Part shown: in pieces, positions 1-8,635 of the stretch
How positions within the stretch are numbered: position 1 is the first letter of the stretch
Layout of the letters: each line of letters begins with the position of its first letter
Assembly (NCBI RefSeq): GCF_900114845.1
Contig: NZ_FOUK01000005.1
Location: 252,339 to 316,338 of the forward strand
Reading direction: 5' to 3'
DNA: 64,000 bases
DNA from: Pimelobacter simplex
Lineage (GTDB): Bacteria; Actinomycetota; Actinomycetes; Propionibacteriales; Nocardioidaceae
The notes under the pieces: generated by a model
What the model was told of the DNA's origin: nothing
Databases searched by the model: none
The model's input: the letters and a program-made list of their open reading frames with translations, nothing else
Position numbers and translations under genes: made by a program

Positions 1-1
1 G

Positions 2-670
2 CTGACGCCGGTCGACACGGGCAGCGTCTGCGTGAACGTCGACGACGCGTGGTTCGCGAAGAACGGGGTGCCGGCGCCGAAGAGCATCGACGACCTGACC
101 AAGCCCGTCTACAAGGACCTCTTCGTGGTGCCGGGTGCGAGCACGAGCTCGCCGGGCCTCGCCTTCCTGCTCGCCACCATCGCCAAGTACGGCGACGGCT
201 GGACCGACTACTGGACCGCGCTGATGGCCAACGGCGCCCGGGTCGTCAAGGGCTGGTCCGACGCCTACTTCACCGACTTCACGTTCTCGGGCGGGGACCG
301 GCCGATCGTCGTCTCGTACGACTCGTCGCCGGCGTTCACGCTCGACAAGGCGGGCAAGAAGTCGTCGACGAGCGCGCTGCTGGACGACTGCTTCCGCCAG
401 GTCGAGTACGCCGGCGTGCTGCGCAACGAGCAGGGCACCACCAACGTCTCGGGCGCCCACGCGGTGATCGACTGGCTGCTCTCGCCCGAGGTCCAGGCGG
501 CCCTGCCCGAGTCGATGTACGTCTACCCGGTCGCCGACGACACCGCGCTGCCCGCGGCGTGGTCGGAGTTCGCGACGAAGGCCCCGGACGCCGAGCAGGT
601 CGACCCCGCGCGGATCACCGAGGAGCGGAAGACCTGGTTGGAGGAGTGGACCGAGATCGTGTCCCGATGA
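2..670 (+). CDS. thiB: Thiamine-type ABC transporter substrate-binding protein, 5' end missing
   Basis: C-terminal 222 residues of a periplasmic-binding-type solute receptor; the N-terminus with the export signal lies outside the window. The visible part reads like the second lobe of ThiB/AfuA-family receptors: a WFAKNGVPAP segment after a conserved VNVD strand, a PGLAFLLATIAKYG helix and a late VIDWLLSPEVQAALPESMYVYP stretch, which is typical of thiamine and iron(III) receptors. Known role of the family: captures substrate outside the membrane and hands it to the permease. Its stop overlaps the start of the permease gene (ATGA), so the three genes form one operon. The thiamine assignment rests on the ThiP and ThiQ neighbours and on family resemblance; an iron or other cation receptor remains possible. 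Confidence 0.8.
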   Translation: MTPVDTGSVCVNVDDAWFAKNGVPAPKSIDDLTKPVYKDLFVVPGASTSSPGLAFLLATIAKYGDGWTDYWTALMANGARVVKGWSDAYFTDFTFSGGDRPIVVSYDSSPAFTLDKAGKKSSTSALLDDCFRQVEYAGVLRNEQGTTNVSGAHAVIDWLLSPEVQAALPESMYVYPVADDTALPAAWSEFATKAPDAEQVDPARITEERKTWLEEWTEIVSR

Positions 671-2325
671 CCGCGTCCGGCGGCTCCGGACGGGTCGCGG
701 GGCGAGCGGCGTACGTCGCGCTCGCCGCGGTCCCGGTCGCGGTCGTCGCGGTCTTCTTCGTGCTGCCCGTCGGCGCGATGCTGCACCGCGGGGTCTGGCC
801 GGAGGGCCGCTTCGACCCCGGTGCGGTGCTCGACGTGCTGGGCCGCCCGCGGACCGGCCGGGTGCTGTGGTTCACGGTGTGGACCAGCTCGGTCGCGACC
901 GTGGTGTCGGTGCTGCTGGGCCTGCCGGCGGCGTACGTGCTGCACCGGCTGCGCTTCCCGGGCCGCGGCCTCGTGCGCACGGCGCTGCTGGTGCCGTTCG
1001 TGCTGCCGACCGTGGTGGTGGGGCTGGCGGTGCGCCAGCTCATCACGTCGTCGGGGCCGCTGGGCTTCCTCGGGCTCGACGGGACGCCGGTCGCGATCCT
1101 GATCGGCCTCGTCTTCTTCAACGTGGCCGTGGTGATCCGGACCGTCGGCGTCGCCTGGGAGGGCCTCGACCGGCGCCCGGCCGAGGCCGCCGCGGCGCTC
1201 GGTGCCACGCCCGCCCAGGTCTTCCGCACGGTCACCTTCCCCGCGCTGCGCCCGGCGATCGTGTCGGCGGCGAGCGTGGTGTTCCTGTTCTGCGCCACGG
1301 CGTTCGGCGTCGTGCTGGTGCTGGGCGGCGTGCGCTACTCGTCGGTCGAGACCGAGATCTACCTGCTCACCGCCGACCTGCTCGACCTGCCCGCGGCCGC
1401 GGCGCTCTCGCTCGTGCAGATGCTGGCCGTCGTGGCGCTCCTCGTGGTCGTGGGCCGGCTGCGCGCCGTACCGGACCCGACGGTGCGGCGCGTGCTGGCG
1501 CCCGCCGTGCGCCCGCAGCGGCGCGACCTGCCGGCGCTCGCGGCCACGGCGCTGACGCTGTGCCTGGTGGCGCTGCCGATCGCCGCCCTCGCCCTCGGCT
1601 CGGTACGCCGCGAGGGCGCGTGGAGCCTCGACTTCTACCGCGCGCTCGGCGGCTCCGGCGACGGCCTGCTGCAGGTGTCGGTCACCGACGCGCTGCTGGC
1701 CTCGCTGCGGATCGCGGTCGACGCCACCTGGATGTCGCTCTCGCTCGGGCTGATCGTCGCGTTCGTCGTCACCCGGCGCACCCGCAGCCGGCTCGGTCGC
1801 CGCGCGCGGACGGTGCTCGACGGCTTCTTCATGCTGCCGCTCGGCGTCTCCGCGGTGACGCTCGGCTTCGGCTTCCTGATCGCGCTCGACCGACCGCCGC
1901 TCGACCTGCGGGCGAGCCCCCTGCTCGTGCCGATCGCGCAGGCGCTGGTGGCGCTGCCGCTCGTCGTCCGGACGCTCGTCCCGGTGCTCGCCGGCATCGA
2001 CGACCGCCAGCGGCAGGCCGCGGCCTCCCTCGGGGCGAGCCCCCTGCGCGCCTTGGCGACGGTCGACCTGGCTGTCGTGTGGCGACCGCTGCTCGCCGCG
2101 GCCGGGTTCGCGTTCGCCGTGTCGCTGGGCGAGTTCGGTGCGACGTCGTTCATCGTGCGGCCGGCCGAGCCGACGCTGCCGGTCGTGATCTACCGCCTGC
2201 TCGGGCACCCGGGCGCGCTCAACTACGGCACCGCGATGGCGGCCTCGGTGGTGCTCGCCGCCGTCACCGCCGGTGTCATCCTCGTCGTCGAACGGCTGCG
2301 CGTGCCGGGAACAGGAGCCTGGTGA
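667..2325 (+). CDS. thiP: ABC transporter permease with two fused MetI domains (thiamine type)
   Basis: 552-residue integral membrane protein starting at the ATG that overlaps the receptor stop. It holds two binding-protein-dependent permease domains in one chain, the ThiP/FbpB layout, where most importers use two separate subunits. The first EAA coupling loop is near residues 165-190 (RPAEAAAALGATPAQVFR) and the second near 443-470 (RQRQAAASLGASPLRAL); these dock onto the ATPase. About a dozen hydrophobic segments are visible, the first at residues 18-40. The stop overlaps the thiQ ATG. Role: transmembrane channel for the substrate, inferred to be thiamine or a phosphate ester of it. Confidence 0.88.
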   Translation: MTASGGSGRVAGRAAYVALAAVPVAVVAVFFVLPVGAMLHRGVWPEGRFDPGAVLDVLGRPRTGRVLWFTVWTSSVATVVSVLLGLPAAYVLHRLRFPGRGLVRTALLVPFVLPTVVVGLAVRQLITSSGPLGFLGLDGTPVAILIGLVFFNVAVVIRTVGVAWEGLDRRPAEAAAALGATPAQVFRTVTFPALRPAIVSAASVVFLFCATAFGVVLVLGGVRYSSVETEIYLLTADLLDLPAAAALSLVQMLAVVALLVVVGRLRAVPDPTVRRVLAPAVRPQRRDLPALAATALTLCLVALPIAALALGSVRREGAWSLDFYRALGGSGDGLLQVSVTDALLASLRIAVDATWMSLSLGLIVAFVVTRRTRSRLGRRARTVLDGFFMLPLGVSAVTLGFGFLIALDRPPLDLRASPLLVPIAQALVALPLVVRTLVPVLAGIDDRQRQAAASLGASPLRALATVDLAVVWRPLLAAAGFAFAVSLGEFGATSFIVRPAEPTLPVVIYRLLGHPGALNYGTAMAASVVLAAVTAGVILVVERLRVPGTGAW

Positions 2326-3338
2326 TGCTGGACCTCAAGGGCGTCGAGGTCGCCTTCGACGGGACGGTCGCGGTCGACGGCGTCGACCTCGCCGTGGCCG
2401 ACGGCGACGTGCTCGCCGTGCTGGGGCCCTCGGGCTGCGGCAAGTCCACGCTGCTGCGCGCGGTGGCCGGCCTGGAGCCGCTGCGCGCCGGCCGGATCGC
2501 CTGGGACGGCACCGACCTCGGGACGACGCCCACGCACCGCCGCGGCTTCGCGCTGATGTTCCAGGACGGCCAGCTCTTCGACCACCTGACCGTCGGCCGC
2601 AACGTCGGCTACGCGCTGCGGCTCCAGGGGGAGCCGCGGGCCGCCGTCCGGGCCGCGGTCGACGACCTGCTCGCCCTCGTCGGCCTGGAGGGGTACGGCG
2701 GCCGGCTGCCGCGCACGCTCTCGGGCGGCGAGCGGCAGCGGGTCGCGCTGGCCCGCTCCCTGGCCGGCCGCCCCCGCCTGCTGCTCCTCGACGAGCCCCT
2801 GAGCGCCCTCGACGCCGGCCTGCGGGTCCGGCTCGCGGCCGACCTGCGCCGGATCCTCACGGAGGCCGGCACCACCGCTCTCCTCGTCACCCACGACCAG
2901 GCGGAGGCGTTCGCCGTCGCCGACCGGCTCGCCGTGATGCGCGCCGGGCGGATCGTCCAGGAGGGCGCCACCGCCACCGTGTGGTCCGCCCCGGCCGACG
3001 CCGGGACGGCCCTCTTCCTGGGCTACTCCCGGGTGCTGCAGGGGACCGCGGCGGCCGAGCTGCTGCGCCTCGCCGGGCGGCCGGCGGCGCCCGCCGTCGC
3101 CGTCCGGCCGACGGCGGTGCTGGCCGGGCCGGGTGACGGCGGCGACGACGGCGTGCCCGCCGAGGTCCGGGCGGTGCGGCTGACCCCCGACGGCGCGCGG
3201 CTGGTCGTGTCCGTCGCCGGCGTGGGCGAGCTGGACGCCGCCGGGGTCCAGGGCTGGGCGCCGCAACCGGGGGAGCGGGCGACACTCCGGCTCGACCCGG
3301 GCGGCCTCGCCGCCGTACCTGCTTCGCCGGTCTCCTAG
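2325..3338 (+). CDS. thiQ: ABC transporter ATP-binding protein (thiamine type)
   Basis: 337-residue ATPase that drives the importer above. Walker A is GPSGCGKST at residues 34-42, the signature LSGGERQ is near 132-138, Walker B LLLLDEP near 150-157, and the switch histidine lies in VTHDQ near 188. It is longer than E. coli ThiQ (about 230 residues): after residue 240 there is a C-terminal extension with a TOBE-like beta-rich part (VAVRPTAVL, then VRAVRLTPDGARLVVSV), as in Fbp/Pot-type ATPases. The start was chosen as the ATG overlapping the thiP stop. The stop codon is itself part of the -10 box of the next gene. Confidence 0.87.
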   Translation: MLDLKGVEVAFDGTVAVDGVDLAVADGDVLAVLGPSGCGKSTLLRAVAGLEPLRAGRIAWDGTDLGTTPTHRRGFALMFQDGQLFDHLTVGRNVGYALRLQGEPRAAVRAAVDDLLALVGLEGYGGRLPRTLSGGERQRVALARSLAGRPRLLLLDEPLSALDAGLRVRLAADLRRILTEAGTTALLVTHDQAEAFAVADRLAVMRAGRIVQEGATATVWSAPADAGTALFLGYSRVLQGTAAAELLRLAGRPAAPAVAVRPTAVLAGPGDGGDDGVPAEVRAVRLTPDGARLVVSVAGVGELDAAGVQGWAPQPGERATLRLDPGGLAAVPASPVS

Positions 3339-3341
3339 ACT
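3336..3341 (+). promoter_or_regulatory. -10 box TAGACT for a leaderless PAP2-type gene
   Basis: TAGACT sits 7 nt upstream of the GTG start at 3349 with no ribosome-binding site between. It reuses the thiQ stop codon. The spacing places the transcript start at the start codon itself. Confidence 0.5.
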
Positions 3342-3348
3342 CCGTCGG

Positions 3349-4434
3349 GTGTATCGCCGCGCCTACAGCCTCCTCATCGGCACGGCCGCGCTCATGCTGG
3401 GCCTGGCGCTGTTCGCCGCGATCAGCCTCGACCGACGGCTGCTCGACCCGGAGGGAAGCTTCCTCGGACCGTCCTACATCCGGCTCCCGCTGCTGCTGTT
3501 CGGCGCACTCCTGCTCGACCTGCTGCCGCTGACGCTGTGGAAGGCGCGCGCCCGGCCGAGCCGGGTGATCCCGATCGTCAAGCACCGGCTGCGCACCCAC
3601 TGGACCAAGGAGCGCGCCACCCTCGTCGGCATCGGCGTCATCGCGTTCTACCTGACCTACGTCAGCTACCGGAACCTCAAGTCGTTCCTGCCGTTCGTCC
3701 GCTCCGACCCGAACGCCGCCCCCGGCGAGGTCAAGGCGCTGTCGTACGACCGCGAGCTGCACATCATGGACAAGGTCATCTTCTTCGGCCACGACCCCAG
3801 CGACGTGCTGCACGGCCTGCTCGGCAAGACCTTCACCGCCGAGATCCTCTCGCCGATCTACCTGATGTTCCTGCCGCTCGTCCCGCTCGCCGTGACCGCG
3901 TGGCTGGTCTGGTCGCGCAACATGTCGTTCGGCTACTGGTTCGTCACCTCGCAGTGCCTGGCCTGGTCGCTCGGCACCCTGTCGTACTACCTGCTGCCGA
4001 CCCTCGGCCCCGGCATCGCCTACTCCTCGGAGTACTACGGCGTCGGCGGCCTCGCCCACACCGGCACCACCGACCTGATGAACTCGATCGTCAGAGCCAG
4101 GGGCAACGTCCTCTACGGCGGGGTCACCGAGTCGGTGAACTCCATCGCCGGCTTCGCCAGCCTGCACACCGCCATCACGCTGCTGTTCGCGCTGATGGTG
4201 CAGTACACGCTGCGCTCGAAGATCCTCAAGATCGTCTTCTGGGTCAACTTCGGCCTCACCGTCGTCGCCACCCTCTACTTCGGCTGGCACTACGTCGCCG
4301 ACGACCTGGCCGGCGTCGCGATCGCGGTCGTGTCGTTCTACGTCGGGGGCATCGCCAGCGGGCAGAAGTTCGACCGACATCTGCACTCGCATCCGACCAC
4401 GACGACGTCGAAGGTGCCGGTCGAGGCCGACTGA
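3349..4434 (+). CDS. PAP2/inositolphosphotransferase-like membrane phosphatase
   Basis: 361-residue polytopic membrane protein with the three-part phosphatidic-acid-phosphatase signature in relaxed form: a LGPGIAY segment near residue 217, GFASLHTAIT near 267-277 and GWHYVADDLAG near 311. The SLH and GWHYxxDD motifs carry the two histidines and the aspartate used for catalysis in PAP2 and Aur1/Ipt1-type enzymes. Such proteins dephosphorylate lipid phosphates or transfer phospho-head groups at the outer membrane face. An N-terminal hydrophobic helix begins at residue 8. It stands alone between thiQ and a pseudogene. The substrate cannot be told; a role in phosphatidylinositol or undecaprenyl-phosphate metabolism is possible. 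Confidence 0.72.
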   Translation: MYRRAYSLLIGTAALMLGLALFAAISLDRRLLDPEGSFLGPSYIRLPLLLFGALLLDLLPLTLWKARARPSRVIPIVKHRLRTHWTKERATLVGIGVIAFYLTYVSYRNLKSFLPFVRSDPNAAPGEVKALSYDRELHIMDKVIFFGHDPSDVLHGLLGKTFTAEILSPIYLMFLPLVPLAVTAWLVWSRNMSFGYWFVTSQCLAWSLGTLSYYLLPTLGPGIAYSSEYYGVGGLAHTGTTDLMNSIVRARGNVLYGGVTESVNSIAGFASLHTAITLLFALMVQYTLRSKILKIVFWVNFGLTVVATLYFGWHYVADDLAGVAIAVVSFYVGGIASGQKFDRHLHSHPTTTTSKVPVEAD

Positions 4435-4441
4435 GCCGGCG

Positions 4442-5280
4442 CTAGGGGGCTCGCGGGGCGGCGCGCAGCGCCGTCCCGAGCAGGCTGTCGGCCTCCGTCG
4501 GCTCGTTCCCGGCGCGGCGGGCCAGCACGTCGAGCGCCAGGTCGCGCAGGGTCGCGGTGAGCTGCCCGGTCACCTTGATCTCGGCGAAGGCGGTGCCGAG
4601 CACGAGCGCGTCGTGGAGGTGCTCGTCGTCCGCGGCCGCCTCGTCGAGGGTCTCGTACCCGCACGCCCGCGCCTGGGCGGCGAGGAACGCCACCGCGTCG
4701 TCCGGGCGCCGGGCGAGGTAGTCGGTGAGCAGGTCCGCTCCCTCGTCGTTGCCGTGCGGCGCCTCGTCGTCGGCCGGATCCCAGAAGAAGGGTCGTCGAG
4801 CAGGGCGCGCGCCGCGGGTGCGTAGCGCGTCCAGTCGACGTCGAGCAGCTCCCAGGGAGACATCGCCAGCCACCGCGCGCGCTGCCTCTCCCGCAGGTCG
4901 GCCTCGACGGCGGCGAGCGCCTCGGCCGAGCTCGGCAGGTCGTCGAGGCGAGCGACGAGGTGGGCCCGGACGCTCGGCCAGTCGATCCGCCCGACCGAAG
5001 ACGTCCAGATCGGACAGCTCGCTGACGATCCGGACCCGGACCGTCCTCGCCTTCCGGCGGAAGACGAGCTGCGGCCCCTCTGGCGCTCGCGCTCGTGCCC
5101 CACAGGGGGTGGCCCGGCCAGATCCCGTAGCCGCCGAGGCCGGCCTCGAGCGCCGCGAGGACGGCGGGATCGTCGTCGTCGCCCGCGGTCCCGGGGCGCC
5201 TCGGGCGTGCCTCGCAGGAGCACGGAGACGTCGACGGCCAGAGCATGCCGGATCCGCTCCAGAGGGTCTCGCGCAAATTA
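4442..5280 (-). pseudogene. Frameshifted remnant of an unrecognised protein of about 270 residues
   Basis: Coding-like protein sequence runs along the minus strand but keeps changing frame. From the 5' end: RDPLERIRHALAVDVSVLL in one frame, DPAVLAALEAGLGGYGIWP in a second, VRIVSELSDLDVFGRADR in a third, IDWPSVRAHLVARLDDLP back in the first, then FFWDPADDEAPHGNDEGADL to the stop in the third. The breaks fall near 5190-5205, 5080-5095, 4990-5000 and 4789. Each segment has normal high-GC codon bias, so decay is recent or the breaks are sequencing errors at C or G runs. I do not recognise the family; the C-terminal PHGNDEGADLL stretch is the most distinctive part. It runs convergently with the PAP2-like gene, seven bases from it. 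Confidence 0.6.
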
Positions 5281-5366
5281 CAACGGTGTAGTTCGTCAAG
5301 GCGACACGCCGGTAACGCGTGAGATTTCTGAGATTTTTGTTTCCAATGTGACGAAAGAGCACTACG
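5281..5366 (+). other. AT-rich intergenic stretch upstream of the NlpC/P60 gene
   Basis: This stretch is clearly richer in A and T than its surroundings (for example gatttctgagatttttg near 5322-5340), as expected of a promoter region. I cannot fix a -10 box. A GAAAGAG stretch at 5353-5359 is a plausible ribosome-binding site for the GTG at 5367. No riboswitch fold was recognised. Confidence 0.3.
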
Positions 5367-6641
5367 GTGACGCGAGTGCGTTCACCAAGCCTCGGGACCG
5401 GAGCCCTCGCCCTCGTGCTGACCGTGGGGATCTGTCTCCCGTCCGCCCAGGCCGATCCCGGCACCGACCCGACGACGCCCGCGACCCCCGCGACGCCGTC
5501 GGTGGGTGAGGTCCGGGCCGCCGAGGGGCGCGCCACCGCCGCGAAGGGGGCGGTCGGGCGGATCCAGGAGCAGCTGGACGCCGCGAACGCCTCGCTCGAC
5601 GCGGCCGCCGTCCGTGCGGCGCGGGCCGCGGAGGCGTGGAACGGGGCCCGGTGGACGGCGCAGCAGGCGCGGATCGCGGCCCGGGAGGCGGCGACGGCGT
5701 CGGTGGCGGCCGACCGGGCGCTCGTCGTCCAGGAGGGGCAGTACCGCGACGCGGTGATCATCGCGAACAGCGCGGGCCTCGAGGTCAACGCCGTCGACGC
5801 GTTCATCTCCGCCGACGGCATGGAGTCGCTGCTGGAGCGCTCGGCGGCGACCGACTACGTGCAGGCCCGGTTCGACCAGCGCCGTGACGAGTACGTCGCC
5901 GCGGCCGACACCGCCGAGAAGGCCGAGGCGGCTGCGGCCGACACCGCCGAGAAGGCCGGCACCGCGCTGGCCGAGGCCCGGGCGGCGCGCGACGCCGCCG
6001 ATGCCGCGGCCGCGGCCGCCGCCGCGCAGAGCGCGCGGATCGAGGACCGCAAGGACCGGCTGGTGCGCAGGCTGGCCCGGCTCCAGGGCGTCAGCGTCCG
6101 GCTGGCCCGGACCCGGCAGGACGCGCTGGAGGCCGAGCGCGAGCAGGCCCGCGCCGCCGCCGCGAAGCCGCAGCCCACGCCCGGCCCGGACCCCGTGGCC
6201 GCCGCCGACCCGAAGCCCGCCGACCCGAAGCCCGCCGACCCGAAGCCCGACCCGGATCCGGCCCCGCCCGCCCCCGGCAACGGCGCCCAGTCCGCCATCG
6301 CCTTCGCCCGCGCCCAGCTCGGCGAGCGCTACGTGTGGGGCGCCGCCGGCCCGGACAGCTGGGACTGCTCCGGCCTCACGTCCAAGGCGTGGGCCGCCGG
6401 CGGCAAGAGCCTGCCGCACTACTCGGTCGCCCAGTACGAGCAGTCGACGCCGATCAGCCCTGGCGACCTGCGTCCCGGCGACCTCGTGTTCTGGGGCGAC
6501 AGCGGCAGCCCGTCGTCGATCTTCCACGTCGCGCTCTACGCCGGGAACGGCAAGATCATCCACGCCCCGCGCACCGGCCGCCCGGTGACCGAGGAGTCGA
6601 TGTACTACTGGCGCACCCCCGACTTCTACGCCCGGCCTTGA
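5367..6641 (+). CDS. Secreted NlpC/P60 peptidoglycan endopeptidase with coiled-coil N-terminus
   Basis: 424 residues. A signal peptide ends near residue 29 (CLPSAQA). Residues 40-260 form a long Ala/Arg/Glu-rich coiled coil, a regulatory layout known from RipA- and PcsB-type hydrolases. A Pro/Asp linker follows, with three tandem ADPKP repeats, then the NlpC/P60 domain from about residue 306. The catalytic triad is visible: Cys334 in WDCSGL, His387 in FHVALYAG and His399 in IIHAPRTG. Known activity of the family: cleaves the D-Glu to diamino acid bond in stem peptides outside the cell, used in cell separation and growth. The GTG at 5376 is an alternative start. No partner gene is next to it. 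Confidence 0.88.
   Translation: MTRVRSPSLGTGALALVLTVGICLPSAQADPGTDPTTPATPATPSVGEVRAAEGRATAAKGAVGRIQEQLDAANASLDAAAVRAARAAEAWNGARWTAQQARIAAREAATASVAADRALVVQEGQYRDAVIIANSAGLEVNAVDAFISADGMESLLERSAATDYVQARFDQRRDEYVAAADTAEKAEAAAADTAEKAGTALAEARAARDAADAAAAAAAAQSARIEDRKDRLVRRLARLQGVSVRLARTRQDALEAEREQARAAAAKPQPTPGPDPVAAADPKPADPKPADPKPDPDPAPPAPGNGAQSAIAFARAQLGERYVWGAAGPDSWDCSGLTSKAWAAGGKSLPHYSVAQYEQSTPISPGDLRPGDLVFWGDSGSPSSIFHVALYAGNGKIIHAPRTGRPVTEESMYYWRTPDFYARP
6204..6248 (+). repeat. Three tandem 15-bp coding repeats in the linker of the NlpC/P60 gene
   Basis: The unit gccgacccgaagccc occurs three times in a row (6204-6218, 6219-6233, 6234-6248) and encodes ADPKP units. Exact identity of the copies points to recent slippage; linker length probably varies between strains. 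Confidence 0.9.
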
Positions 6642-6649
6642 TCGTCCAC

Positions 6650-6655
6650 TAGGTT
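6650..6655 (+). promoter_or_regulatory. -10 box TAGGTT for the leaderless acyl-CoA oxidase gene
   Basis: TAGGTT lies 6 nt before the ATG at 6662, directly after the NlpC/P60 stop; no ribosome-binding site is present. Confidence 0.5.
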
Positions 6656-6661
6656 CGGCCC

Positions 6662-8635
6662 ATGGCCGAGGACTCCACGACGACCGAGCCCCCTGCGCTG
6701 GCGGTCGACGTCGCCGCCCTGACCGAGGTGCTCGACGGGCACTACGCCGAGATCCGCCGCACCGTCCGGACGCTGCTGCCGGCGTACGCGTCGGTGCTCG
6801 AGGACGCCGAGGAGATGTCGCGCGCCGACTTCCGCGAGCGGGTCAAGGAGGTCGTGCTCGAGATCGCGGGCACCGGCTCCGCGGCGATGGGCTTCCCCGA
6901 GGAGTACGGCGGCGGGGGTGACATCGGCGCCTCGATCGCCGCCTTCGAGACCCTCGCGTACGGCGACCTGTCGGTCCTCGTCAAGGTCGGGGTCCAGTTC
7001 GGCCTCTTCGGCGGCGCGCTGCTCCAGCTCGGCACGCAGCGCCACCACGACGCCTACCTGGCCGACGTGGTCAGCGGCCGGCTGCTCGGCTGCTTCGCGA
7101 TGACCGAGACCGGGCACGGCAGCAACGTCCAAGCGCTCGGCACGGTCGCGACCTACGACCCGGCGACCGCGGAGTTCGTGGTCACCACGCCGACCGAGGA
7201 CGCCGGCAAGGACTACATCGGCAATGCAGCCGCGCACGCGCGGGTCGCGGTGGTGTTCGCCCAGCTCGAGGTGGGTGGCGAGCGGCACGGCGTCCACGCG
7301 CTCGTCGTCCCGCTGCGCGACGAGGCGGGCGCACCGCTGCCCGGCGTCCGGATCGGCGACGACGGCGCCAAGATGGGCCTCAACGGCGTCGACAACGGCC
7401 GGATCTGGTTCGACGGCGTCCGGGTGCCGCGCGAGGCGCTGCTCAACCGCTTCGCCGACGTCACCGAGGACGGCACCTACGTCAGCGACATCGAGAGCCC
7501 GGGGCGGCGCTTCTTCACCATGCTCGGGACGCTCGTCCAGGGCCGGGTCTCGGTCGGCGCGGCCGGCGTCAGCGCGGCGAAGGTCGCGCTGACGATCGCG
7601 GTCCGCTACGCCCTGCAGCGCCGCCAGTTCGAGACCGGGACGGGCGACGAGGGGGAGGAGCAGCTGCTCCTCGACTACGGCCTGCACCAGCGCCGGCTGC
7701 TGCCGCGGGTCGCCCGGACCTACGCGCTCCACTTCGCCCAGCAGGTCCTGGCCTCGCGGCTGCACGACGTCTTCTCCGGGATCACGACCGACGAGGAGTC
7801 CCGCCGGCTGCTCGAGTCGCGGGCCGCGGGCACCAAGGCGCTGGCCACCTGGCTGGCGACCGACGTGATCCAGGAGTGCCGCGAGGCGTGTGGGGGAGCG
7901 GGCTACCTCGCGGTCAACAGGTTCGCCGCGCTCAAGGCCGACACCGACGTCTTCACGACGTTCGAGGGCGACAACCACGTGCTCCTGCAGCTCGTCGGCA
8001 AGGGCCTGCTCACCGACTACGCGAGCGACTTCTCCGACCTCGACCAGCTCGGGATGGTCCGCTTCGTGGCGGGTCTCGCGGTCGACACCGTGCTGGAGCG
8101 GAGCCGGGCGCACCAGCTCCTGGAGCAGATCCGCGACGTCCTCCCGGGCGGCGGCGACAGCTGGGACACCGACAGCGGCCTGCGCGACCCGAGCTACCAC
8201 CTGGCGATGTTCCGGTTCCGCGAGGAGCACCGGATCGGTGGCGTCGCCCGTCGCCTCAAGAGCGGCGTGGACGCCGGGATGAACGCCGGCGAGGTGTTCT
8301 CCCGGGTCCAGGACCACGTCATCGCCGCGGCCCGCGCGCACGTCGAGCGGCTCGTCCTCGAGGCGTTCGTCGACCAGGTCGAGGCGCTCGACGACGGCGA
8401 GGTCAAGGCGACGCTCAACGCCGTGTGCGACCTCTACGCACTCAGCGAGATCGAGGCGGACGCCGCCTGGTTCATCGAGCACGGGCGGCTCGGCGTGCAG
8501 CGGTCCAAGGCGATCACCCGCGAGGTCGGCGACCTGTGCCGCCGGCTGCGCCCGGTCGCCCGCGAGCTCGTCGACGGGTTCGCCGTCCCGGACGCGCTGC
8601 TGCGCGCCCCGGCGCTCGTCGGAGGACAGGCATGA
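6662..8635 (+). CDS. Acyl-CoA oxidase-type acyl-CoA dehydrogenase
   Basis: 657-residue FAD enzyme, much longer than the roughly 385 residues of classical acyl-CoA dehydrogenases and matching the acyl-CoA oxidase fold with its extra C-terminal domain. Visible family marks: MTETGHGSNVQ and VVTTPTEDAGKDYIG in the flavin and substrate region (about residues 144-190), CREACGGAGYLA near 409 and TFEGDN with the candidate catalytic glutamate near residue 438. It would introduce the alpha-beta double bond into a fatty acyl-CoA in the cytoplasm. Whether electrons go to oxygen or to an ETF cannot be read from the sequence. It is followed without a gap by a methyltransferase and a TetR regulator, which together look like one regulated lipid-metabolism operon. 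Confidence 0.85.
   Translation: MAEDSTTTEPPALAVDVAALTEVLDGHYAEIRRTVRTLLPAYASVLEDAEEMSRADFRERVKEVVLEIAGTGSAAMGFPEEYGGGGDIGASIAAFETLAYGDLSVLVKVGVQFGLFGGALLQLGTQRHHDAYLADVVSGRLLGCFAMTETGHGSNVQALGTVATYDPATAEFVVTTPTEDAGKDYIGNAAAHARVAVVFAQLEVGGERHGVHALVVPLRDEAGAPLPGVRIGDDGAKMGLNGVDNGRIWFDGVRVPREALLNRFADVTEDGTYVSDIESPGRRFFTMLGTLVQGRVSVGAAGVSAAKVALTIAVRYALQRRQFETGTGDEGEEQLLLDYGLHQRRLLPRVARTYALHFAQQVLASRLHDVFSGITTDEESRRLLESRAAGTKALATWLATDVIQECREACGGAGYLAVNRFAALKADTDVFTTFEGDNHVLLQLVGKGLLTDYASDFSDLDQLGMVRFVAGLAVDTVLERSRAHQLLEQIRDVLPGGGDSWDTDSGLRDPSYHLAMFRFREEHRIGGVARRLKSGVDAGMNAGEVFSRVQDHVIAAARAHVERLVLEAFVDQVEALDDGEVKATLNAVCDLYALSEIEADAAWFIEHGRLGVQRSKAITREVGDLCRRLRPVARELVDGFAVPDALLRAPALVGGQA

Noticed and set aside
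1..670. TPP riboswitch for the thi operon
   Set aside because: The operon's 5' end is outside the window, so none can be seen.
5281..5366. c-di-AMP (ydaO-type) riboswitch upstream of the NlpC/P60 gene
   Set aside because: Such riboswitches often precede wall hydrolases in actinobacteria, but the 86-bp gap is too short and lacks the conserved core.
4442..5821. Single 459-codon minus-strand gene through the pseudogene and into the NlpC/P60 gene
   Set aside because: Its upstream third is antisense to a clear secreted hydrolase, and only parts of the rest look like protein in this frame.
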